The position numbers and the translations under genes are program-made. Positions 45,467-55,700 of a stretch of 64,000 bases of DNA are shown here, in pieces; position 1 is the first letter of the stretch; the number at the start of each line of letters is the position of its first letter. The stretch lies in contig CM075103.1 of assembly GCA_037576195.1 (NCBI GenBank), positions 18,476,001-18,540,000 on the forward strand, written 5' to 3'. Below the pieces are notes generated by a model. That model made no database searches. It was not told the origin of the DNA and saw nothing but the letters and a program-made list of their open reading frames with translations. The stretch is from Phytoseiulus persimilis (lineage: Eukaryota; Arthropoda; Arachnida; Mesostigmata; Phytoseiidae).

Positions 45467-47205
45467 CAGTGTTGGGCAAAATCATAATCAAAATCACAGA
45501 ATTGCCGAAGTCATAACCATTTTTGTGATTATAATCATAACCATAATCGAAATCATAGCCCCCCTCCTGATTTGGCTGTTATCATATCCGTTATCATAGG
45601 ATTTTCTTCAAAAACAGGATTTCGGGGATGGATTAGTTACACTCTATCCATCCATCCTGATGCGGAATTCGTTGAGGAGGCCAGGTTCATGACATTGATC
45701 TCGGCGTCGTCATCCGACATTCTGGAAAACCGAGATTTTGGTGACGGCTTGAACGTGGCCTGGGGTTCTGGGTATTGGTGATCTCGATGCTGGTCTTGAT
45801 CCTTCGCGCTTTTTCCGTCCTGATACATAAATCATTGATCACACATGACGAGTTAGGGTGACAATGATGGAGAACTACGGCCACGTTGACTGTAGCCATG
45901 AAGTTGAGCTCCGAAGACGGCCACATCCGCAATGTTGGTTAGATTCCAAACTGAGAGCCGGAAGACGATCAAATGAGCCACATGTGCAACATATGCAGGC
46001 GGCGAAACCGATATTTGGGTCTGATGCGCAGGCACTGGATGGAGTTCAATGGAGAAACCGTTGAAGCACCCCGTCCCGCGTCCCCGGAGCACCACGTGTG
46101 AAGAGAGAAAGACCTCACTAGCGAAGAGCAAAGCCAATAAAAAGGGACGGCGAGGGCGGAAAAATCACTCTACTCTACGTCTGAGCTGTGTGACCGTCCC
46201 TCCCTTGTGTCAGTAGCCTCAGCAAGCCACGAGCTTCGGAAGTCGCTCGATCCAGAGTTGCCTTCGCGAGTCTTCCAGTATGTGCTTGAGTAAGCTCAGC
46301 CTCTTGCTCCGTAACCAGCAGACGCCATCGCTGTGCTCACGGTTCCAAGTGTGTGTTCTCGTGGTCAGCCGCTTCAAGCCGCTCGCGACGACTCATGGCG
46401 ATATCCGAAATGAAGTCTTTGGGACGAGAAGTAACAACGCTGTTTGTTCGAAATGTCAGCTGCCAATCATGGAGAGAGATATGGAGTTCACATCTCCCGC
46501 AAGCCGGAGAACCGCTTACTCTGGCAGGTTGCTCCCAGCCCTCCGTATCGTAATGATCCATCTCGGTGTCTTGCTCAATAGGACAACGCTTCGGTATTGT
46601 CGGCTCATTGCGGACACCTTGCCACAGAGCGTCCAGCGACGCTTCAGAGCCGTGTTCGATGGTGAACAGGGTGCCATGACAAAGCCCATGTTCAGGATTG
46701 AATCGTGCAAGCGCATCCCGATGGACGACCGAGCGTACCTTCGTCAGCACTCCAAGGAACTGATCCGCGAACGCCTCCCGCGAGAAACCAGTCCAGACCC
46801 TCACCCAGCCAAAGACGACTACTACAACTCCGACGTAGAGCCCATTGAGGTGTCAGCAGCACCATCGACGTCAGCCACGGGGCCCTTCTTGATGACGCCA
46901 TCCGACCCTGCAGAGAATCTCATGTGGCAGTATCTGCACGACCCGGACACCGAGCTCACCATGCTGCCCCGTTACGATTCCACCTCAGCCCTCTTCAGGG
47001 AATTCAACACGGCACTGCCGTCTAGCGCGAAGGTTGGAAGATCATTATCCTACGCAGCCATGATGAACGCGCTGGAATCGAACCGGCTAAGCGATGCTTA
47101 TTTCGAACAACGAGTACTGCTCCGCAATGCTCAATTGGTGCTTCATTAAATCTTAATATACGAACCGATAAGGGGTAACGAGCTCCGCGTCAGGATGGAT
47201 GGATA
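45467..47205 (+). mobile_element. Relic of a hAT DNA transposon
   Basis: The left end starts CAGTGTTGGGCAAAATC at 45467, a form typical of hAT terminal repeats. It is followed by degenerate subterminal ATAATC/AAAATC hexamers to about 45570. A transposase C-terminal fragment is encoded at 46280-47149. A 29-base sequence (45645-45673) is repeated in inverted orientation at 47177-47205 with three mismatches. I did not find the matching right terminus, so the right edge is provisional and the copy is probably inactive. Confidence 0.6.
46280..47149 (+). pseudogene. hAT transposase C-terminal fragment
   Basis: An open frame of 289 codons. Its second half matches the pattern of hAT transposases: SVQRRFRAVFDGEQGAMTKP followed by MFRI (the RF...A..L.P.FK region), then the dimerisation domain FNTALPSSAKVGRSLSYAAM and the ending NRLSDAYFEQRVLLRNA, which corresponds to the family's ASSA.ER.FS....RN.L...FE. 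The N-terminal zinc finger and most of the RNase H-like catalytic core are missing, and the first ~100 codons do not look like transposase. It is most likely a degraded transposase, less likely a domesticated gene. Confidence 0.65.
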
Positions 47206-47846
47206 TAATAAAACTGACACCTGCATCATGCTCAGCGACCCCGAGATCCCCCGACCGCGTGCCAACCGCCCCCAGAATCTTGGTTTTCCAAAATGTCGGA
47301 TGACCACACGGAACTTTTTTTGAGGAGTGGGTTTTCGGTCGTCCCTCCTCTAGACAACTTACTTTGGCTTCACGACAAGGCAACAGCGCGCGCCGCTCAC
47401 AGCCTTGGGTGGCATGTCCCGGGCAACATCTCAATGAACTGACCGAAACTACAACTCGTTTGCTCGAATAAGGAATCGATGTTATGTCTCCTTCGTCTCG
47501 TGCTCCACAGATCCTCAAGTTCAAGTTATTTTGCCTTCGACAATGACCCCACAGTTTCTTATCCATCCCTTCATCACTAAGAATATTCGGGTGCTGTAGA
47601 AATTCGCGACATAAGAATCTATCTCACGAATCCATCTTGTTGAATCCCGAATTTCGGTGATTGAGAGCGGCTCAATCTCAACGAAGTTCGAGGACAGAGC
47701 TCCGTTGCGAGTTTCATTCAATCTCGTTGCATGAATGACGCAGTTTCATTCAACCGCATCTCTTGTTTCAGGAACATATTTTTACCAACATAGCTTTGCG
47801 GAGTTCCTCAATGTGCCCGCACGGAATACACTGCCCGACAGTGAAA

Positions 47847-48098
47847 CGTAACAAGGAAGCTGACACTCAGGATGGGGTAAACCGAGGTCGTAGATTCCGA
47901 ATCTGTTAACCGTTTCCTCGGATTCGCTCAGGTTTTTTTGTTATTCCGATTTTTTGGGTTTTCGTGATTTTTTCCATGTCGGATTTCTTATCTCTGCTCC
48001 CAAGCAAGCCAGATCTGCGAAAATTTGGGAGCATGTTTAGAAATTCGGAATCTACGACCTCGACTTACCCCAACCTAGGTTTCAGCTTCTTTGTTACG
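47847..48098. mobile_element. MITE-like element with 58-base inverted termini
   Basis: The left arm 47847-47904 and right arm 48041-48098 are inverted copies. They share CGTAACAAnGAAGCTGA at the outside and CGAGGTCGTAGATTCCGAAT at the inside, with the variable AGGnTGGGGTAA between. Total length is 252 bases with a 136-base AT-rich centre and no coding capacity, the form of a miniature inverted-repeat transposable element. I did not see a clear target duplication. Confidence 0.6.
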
Positions 48099-48305
48099 CG
48101 ATTTTTTTTTTTCGTCGGGTAGTGATATCTGCCGACAAAGTGCCGATATTCATCGAGTAGATTAGTCCGCGATAAAAAAAAATCGGGAGACCGGGGCGTG
48201 TTCGCGGAGGGCTCGGAATTCGAGAATGAAGAACAAAGAGATTAATTGGGAGTGTTCCGGAATGGAATCGTGAGATTGAAACCATAGGAATGCCCAAGGA
48301 GGTAC

Positions 48306-48465
48306 GCATGGGAACATCCGACCCCAGTTTTCTGAGGTATCCAGGACGACGTTTGACCCGCGCTCGCATCGGACCGCCGTAGTAATTCATCGTGTCCCCA
48401 TTTGCGTCGTTCTCCTCCGACAGATAGGATTGCTTCTGCGCGGAACCGGGCTCATCTACCCTCAC
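48306..48465 (-). other. Possible coding exon on the minus strand, upstream of the Piccolo-like gene
   Basis: After an acceptor-like CGCTTGACAG a frame runs to a donor-like CATGC|GTACCT. It encodes a charged peptide with SEENDANGDTMNYYGG followed by PMRARVKRRPGYLRKLG. The composition is protein-like and the dibasic sites are striking, but no flanking exon was found and I recognise no family. Confidence 0.25.
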
Positions 48466-49777
48466 CTGTCAAGCGAAGGCTCCAATCGACACTTACGACA
48501 ATAACGGAGCGCGGCGGTAACTATCCTGATGAACTGTTGCCGAACAGCGAGGGAAGGAGGTGAACAACCGCCGTTGATCCACAACTGAACTTCGCGACGA
48601 GAGCCAGCTCGCGTCGAAGCTCTGCCGAGTGCTCAAACGTTCCACTAAGAGCGTGGCGCCAATCCAGGCTGCATGACCCAGCGCGGTCAGGAGAAGATTT
48701 CGAATTGCAGCGGGCTTCGACCGACACTCCAACTGCCCCCGCGGCTCCCCGGAGCTCAGCGCGCATGTCTCTTCGCAGTCTGCCTGTCTGTGCGGCGGGC
48801 CGTGGTCAGGCTGGCTGGCTGGAGGGACCGACTCTCCGAGCTCCATGGGCCCCAGCCTGCATCGAGCCCTCTCTCGTCCTTTCCCTGCTGTATGTGTGTT
48901 GGTGCTGCTTGCTGCGAGAGTGTGTGGGCCTGCGTGGAAGCCATTGCTGATTTCGCACTGATCCTGGCAGGAGTTCGCTGTCAAGTTGAGGTTGCTTTCT
49001 TCGTTGGCGAGCAATTTGAGACTGGCCGACCGAGCGACCGACCGAGTCTGATTGCTCGACTGTCGACTGACCAGCCAATCGACCAAGTGAGCGACCGAGT
49101 GATTGAGTGTCCGCCCGACCGACCGACTAGCAGGCAGGCAAGCAACGAATCGATCGATAGTTTGTGCACTGTGATGAAGTGAAGAGTGAGTCGACCGTCG
49201 AGGGAACGGTCCGCGCGACCGACCACAGGCTAGCAATGGCCCTGCGTATTGCAACGACCTGAGATTCGAACACGACCTCAAGGATGAATCAGGTTAGCGC
49301 ACGGTGACTACTACTGGGGGCCCAGCATGACGATCGCGCTCCCAGTGGTAGACTTCGATACGAGGGCCCGCTGTTGCTAAACTGTGAGCGAGCGAGCAAG
49401 CGCCCGCCCGCCCAGCCACCCAACTACCCACCAAATGGTCGAGGGCGCACGATCGCGGTACGCCGCGATCGCGTAGCTTCTAGACGCCCTACTACAGCTT
49501 ACTAGGAATACAGGAACAAACGGTTCGTTTAGTTTTAAGTGTCGTCCGTTCATTCGTTTGTTCGTCTGACTGTCTCGAACCTCTCGAAGTAAGCAACCTC
49601 GACGTGACTGAGCAGAATGTGAAAGCACACCTTACACTCCTGCACGAGCAACAACGACAACAACAACGACGACGACAAAAGCCAGGAACGCCAACATCGC
49701 GAGAACGGCGATACCGAGTCAAGTGCGACAGCAACTCGAAGGAACCAAAGGAAACAACACAACAGTGATCTCCGATC
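48466..49777. other. GC-rich upstream region and 5' UTR of the Piccolo-like gene
   Basis: Contains an imperfect tetranucleotide GACC/CGAC repeat at about 49020-49140 and CAACAACGA-rich sequence just before the start codon. The long minus-strand frame here (49281-48493) follows from the repeats and GC content. The promoter of the Piccolo-like gene should lie here. Confidence 0.4.
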
Positions 49778-52700
49778 ATGGGGAATGAGGAAAGCCAGCA
49801 AGGAGCCGAAGGAGTTCCTGGAGGAGCTCCTGGTGGCATGCCAGGCATGGGCGGCCCGCGGCCCCCAGGCGCAGGGGGCGGAGGCCCTTTGGGCGGCATG
49901 ATGGGTGGTATGCCTCGAATGCCGTCGATGCCCACGATTCCAGGCATGTCAAGTTTACGTCCCCAAGGCCCAGGCCCAGGCGGAGGCGGCGTCGGTGGTC
50001 TTCTCGGCTTCGGTGGTAGTACCCAGCCTCAGGCGCAGCAGCAGCAGCTACAACAACAACAACAGCAGCAACAACAACAGCAACAAATGCCGCCAACGAG
50101 TATGGGTGCCACACCGGGCATGGGAGGACCCAGGTTCCCCGCTCCTAGACCGACTGGCTCGGGACCAGGCCCTCCAGGACAGCAAGCTTCAGTTCCAGGA
50201 CAACAAGCAGTACCACCGGATCTTGATATGAGTGATTTATCGGCAGAGGAGAGAGCAAAAATACTCTCTGTAATGGCCCGTGCCCAGGAAGACGGCGATG
50301 CTACAAAAATGATGCCACAGCAACAAAACCAACCACAAGGAACGCCGAGCCAACAACAACAACAGCAACAACAACAGCAATTACAGCAGCAACAGCAACA
50401 ACAACAGCTGCAACAACAACAGCAGCAACAACAAGCGGCGGCAGCCGCGGCTGCAGCACAACAGGCTCAACAGCAGGCGATCCTAGAGTAAGTATCAGCT
50501 TTGAGTGGCTTTGTGCGCGTGCAAAAGAGTGCGGACATTTTCCTCTGTTCATGTGAGAGTGAGTGATCTTCGGGAGCGTTCTGGGAGCTCCTGCAGTCAA
50601 TTTCGAATCCGAATGTTGCTGGCACTGAACGCGAACTTTCCGAGCGAAACCAACTTCGGGCGCGAAAGAACAGCCCTCATGCGCTGCAGGGCTCGGGCCC
50701 GTGGCGCCGGGCCTGAGAAGGCTCCGGCCTGGAGGCATCGAGCGCCGGTCAAGCGATGGTCGCGCTCGGAACTCTTCAGACGAGGCATGGCCGAGATTTC
50801 GCCGCCGACCAGCGAGTGATATGAGCAAACGAATCCATCGTGTGATCATTTGAAACCCTGTGGTCGGACTGCTCATCCGGAGTACTGTTTGTATAAAATT
50901 ATTCAGATGTTCTCCCCCCGGACAAAGGGTGTGAACGGCCAGCGAGCACAGATAATACGTTCCGACACGTCACGGCCTTTTCATTAAGTCGTTGACGTGG
51001 ACTGGCTGTGACGTCCGTCCGACTGACTGGCTGAAAGAGACGGTGTCCGACGCGACTTCTTTTGCTCCTCGGCCTCCTTCATTTATTTGTCAGAGCTTTC
51101 GACAAATCCCTCAAGTCGACCTTGCGCGAGACCCACTCGCATGTGCTGGAGTAGTCGGCCAAATCGCTTTGCTCGGGACAGCCTTCCACAGCGGTCCTTA
51201 GTTCCGGTGATGCCGGCGGCGGGTGCGGTTACGGCGGCATTGTGGTGCCCGGCTCTCATCGCGCTCCTCTATCACCTACTCCGCCGTCCCACCTACTCGT
51301 ATGCTAAAAAGCAACCTGCCTCGGGCGGATAATACTAATGCTGTTCAGTATTTATCAATCAGCGCTCATTCAACGATGATGATGACGATGAAATTCCATT
51401 CCACGCGTGGGAGGCGTCTAGGGGATACCGAGCGAATTTTTTGTATCAGACGACGTTCTTAGAGATCATTGTTCCAATTGTTCTGATCTTGAACCACTTC
51501 CCCGTCTACCGGAAAGGCGGTTCAGATCGTTGCGTCAGCGACGGAGATCACGACCCAAGTTCCTCGTTATTAGTCGGCACGGGCAAAGCTTGAGGATATC
51601 GGGCAGTTCCCACATTTCTGTGTTTTCCGGAATGCCTGAGGCGGTACAAATCATAGCCTGTTGAGTCGTTTTGATTTGGGCAAATCCTCCAAGTTTATTG
51701 AGGTCGAGGTCTGTCACACTACACGAAGTCGAGAGGGAATCAGTCGCCGCAGATCGGTGGCTATGCGGCCCATGCCAAAGATGAACTCCTCGTTGGGCAG
51801 CAGGGGACTGGCGGAATATTCGGAGAGTTATCTTTGGATTCCTCGGAAACCATCCTCGAAACTTTGGGCGATCGGAGATGCGTTGGATGTCAGAGGGGAG
51901 GAACATTCTGTCCACAGAAAATTCGCACGGCATGAGAGTGGAATTCCAGTAGACATGACCCCACGTCGGGATTGACTTCCCATTCCCCCCTCCCCTCTTT
52001 CTTCCCCGATCTGCGGGTGCTGAGCGAGCGAACAGCTCCTCGGTAGCTTTTGAAAACAGTGCTGGTTGTCATGAGTTGCGGCAATAGGAGCCGGCACGAC
52101 AATGCTCGTTGCCAAGCATACCATCGGCTGATGATGCCGCTGTGATCCCCTGCCCATTTTGGAGAGAAACCGGGTGAGGAACGAGGGGGGAGCTTGGGGT
52201 GGTGGCGAGCTCACTCACCCGCGGAGCGAAGCGAAGGATGGGTAAGGGGACACTACAAGCAGACCTGTTCGTGAAAGAGGCGGTCATGCTACACTGCACG
52301 GTCTATGGATTCAACGTGGATTGCTTGCCACCTCCTCCCTGGTCCAGTCTAACTGCCCGTCTCCCCGGTCCCCCCTTTGTAAAACGCTCCCACCCGCGGG
52401 ACCCTCTCCATTCACTCTCGATTCACTGCTCTCTCGGGTCCGCGTTCTATAGCTCTGTGAACTCCGCGGTCAGAGTCCGTCGTTGGAAGTGTTGAGCCTG
52501 GGACGAGAAAGAAAATATCGGGAAAATCGAACGAACCTCCTCTTCTCGGCTACAGCCCCCTCACCGTCCAGAGAAACGGAAGGAAACGGCAAAAACGCCC
52601 GCGTTTCGATATCATGTTGATTCGAGATCATTCCCAGCAAGCGCTGGCGTCGCTTCTCTTCCCCTCGGGACAGAGAAAAATCGGAAACGAGTCATATGCA

Positions 52701-55700
52701 GAACGCGCAGTCTTCACTCCCGATCTCGAGCGGGCGAGAAAAGTTTCAAAGATTCTCTCGTTGTTGGAATGGAGTATCATGAAGGTATGTCTTCTTGACA
52801 CAAGTCATTGCTTCACAAGTTGCCACACCGACTTCCCATGCAAGACCGACTGCATCGCTCACGTGCGGTGGATGGGCGCAGATTTTCGAATCTAAAGTTT
52901 AGAGGTTGCGAAAGGAGAAATATCCCGCTCGGGAAATGACCAATCGACGGCGAGAAGCCCTCAATCAACTCGAGAGTTGAGAGACCGTGATCTCCCGCAG
53001 GAATCCCTGATGATTGCCAACACTTCAGCCGGATCAATCCAGGGTTGGGGTCTGGAGAGGTTTTCAGATCCTTTCCCATTAATTGGCGCCGGATGATGGT
53101 TGCGTCTGCATGCGCGTATGTACGTTGAGGACTACAGAAAAATAGATGAGCAGCATCTAATGGACTCTCCACGATGGAACGTGTTTCCGAATCCGATGCA
53201 GACAGCCAGGTATCTGTTACGGAACCTTGGCCGCTCGACAGCAGGGAGCCACGGGGAAATTTCGGAGTGAGAATTCCATCTGAAGGGAGTCCGGTGCTGC
53301 GTGAGCCGTCTGAGCGCTTCGGGAGATGAAATTAATAATTCACCCCCTAAATTATTGACGAGACGAGAGGAACGAATCAAAAAACCGACGGGGGACCGGC
53401 GAGCTAACAGCCTTTCTCCGGTGCCGAAGCTCAATCCGATTTCTTCCCCGGTCTCGATTCTCATCTTTTCGGAGTGGGACAAAAGTTAATTTGCCGAAGC
53501 GAGTGCTTCTCAGAATCCTCGTCAAATGGGCGGCATTTCCAGCCTGGGTCTCTCCTCCCCACCCAAAGTCGCCCATTCGATTGCAATCTTGCAGCAAGGC
53601 CATCTTGACTTGTCATGCTATTCGTCTATTCCGGGGCCTGGGAAGATCAGGCGACAGACGATGCTGGTCACGAGAATTACGAGGGGCTCTCGCAAGTCAG
53701 ACCGAAGTTCACGGGGGCCGAGAAGTTCCCCTCCTCGAAGCTGATCCAACCCTCACGCTTGAGAAGGAGAGATCTCCACCAAACCGCTCGGTCCACGGAT
53801 GGATTTGCAACCACGCTCGATATCTCACTAAATTCTCTGATTCGCTTCTCCTTTCAGGGATATAGCCGCAGCAGCCAGACCACAGCAGCGTTGTCCCATT
53901 TGTAAAAATACAGACCTCAATCTTGAGGCAGGTTGTCGCTGCGTCGACTGCGGCCGAGTGGCGTGCACTAGATGCGGAACGCCACTGCCACAACCAGATG
54001 GAAAGGTGAGTTACGCTACTCGACTTAGTTTGGTGCTCAGGAGCTATCGCCCCCGAGTTAGCATAAATGTTGATCGCGAACTAAACTCCGTCGGAGCTCT
54101 CCTATCGAGGATCGCCGCAAGTCGGCGACTGGAGCGTGCCCAGAGTCATTCTTCTATTTTGAGGTAGAGGAAGTGGAGTGTAAACGGTCAGCGGAGGGAA
54201 ATGCGAATTCCGCCTCGAAAATTAATCCTTGATTGTATCGGCGGAAGGATCCCGCCGAGCGTAAGAGAGTGGGGAAGATGGGAGGTGGGCTCCTCGGCTC
54301 CCTGGGCTCGTATTTATCGCACAACGAGCATCTGAGTTACTCAGTATTCATGAATTCGTTGCACATGAGCGGTGACCTTCCGGAGCCGGCCGTTGGCTCT
54401 GATCGGTCAATGCTGAGTCTGAGCGCCTGACGTGGTCGCGGCTGTTGTTCCGCGGGAAACTCGATATTCCCTCCAACGGCGAATAAGACACCAGGGGGGG
54501 GGGGGGGGGAATTTCCAAGCTTGGAAATGATTGCTGCTCCATTGAGGTTTTTGAGAGGTGCTCCGACGATCGAGTGTTCAATCAAGCGGAGCGGTTCCGC
54601 CGAGCTGAAGTAGTTCAGAGGAAATTCACGCGAACATTTCTCGCAAGTGTCTGCCGACCCCTCCCCTCTCGGGTCAATATCTCTGAGCAGCGTCTCTATT
54701 CCTCGATCGGTTCCGGTTTCCTCGTTCACCGTACGCTGGAGCGGGGCGGCTGCGGCTTGGAGAACGATCCAGGCCTTATGTCCGGCCCCCAGTGATTTGG
54801 ATCGATCGTTTACCTCTGATTTGGAGCTGTAAAAGCGCTTTACGACAGGCCAGATCATCGTTCGAGTTGACCACGTTGTCGTCGCTCTCTTCCCGTAAGA
54901 ATAACTCTATCCTGCTCAAGCGGTCGGGGATGGTTCGCCGCGTCGTTGTTCAGCTTCTGTCGCTCTTCTACACGATGGGGTCGGAACTGCAGCCGTCAGG
55001 AGAGCTCTCGATTCCGCTCCCACAGACCTGAGCCGAGGCGCATCTTCGTCCGGAATCGGATCGAAGAGGAAATCAAAACTTTCGCTTGCAACGAACGCCT
55101 GCCTAGATCCCGACGGTTCGAGTCTAGCAGACTGGGAGGAACGATCGTTCGTCGGCGCTCGTGCTCCACGGCTACCCTGACGTTCCGCTCGATGAGAAAC
55201 ACCTACCCTTTGATTTTTTCCCCTTTTTTCTCTGTTCCGCTGGCCCTCGAGTGAGCGTAGGCGGTAGCCCTTCATTATCTAGCACTCCGCCTCCTCCCCT
55301 CCTTCCATAATCTTCCCGCACCGGATCCGCTCAGCGGATCCTAATTACTCGGAGTCGCCGGTCGAATATCCGGAGGGTTCGGATCATCTGGCGTTCAGGG
55401 ATCGGGGCGGCCACAGTCTGTTCAGCTGCTGATTGTTTCCGCGGTGTTGGAGCTGCACCTTCGTGCATCCGGATGGCATCCTGACCGCCTCAACGTCCTG
55501 CTTGTTGGCGATGGGATGCGGCGAGCTTCTCTGGAAGAGACAATTTCGGAATCGATGGGAATGGGACTCGGTCTGATCGAATGGCTGAGGACCGCTGGCG
55601 GGACGGTCAACCGAAGTGATCGGTCGTCGAACGGGCTCAGCGGAGGGAAATTAAAAAGCGTCCGGAGAAGTGTTCACTTGAGCCAAACTTCTCAACCGTT

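Noticed and set aside
48493..49281. 262-codon minus-strand frame upstream of the Piccolo-like gene
   Set aside because: It runs through GACC/CGAC tetranucleotide repeats and has the low-complexity composition that follows from them.
50301..50876. 191-codon minus-strand frame opposite the polyglutamine exon
   Set aside because: It is the Val/Ala-rich shadow of the CAA/CAG repeats.
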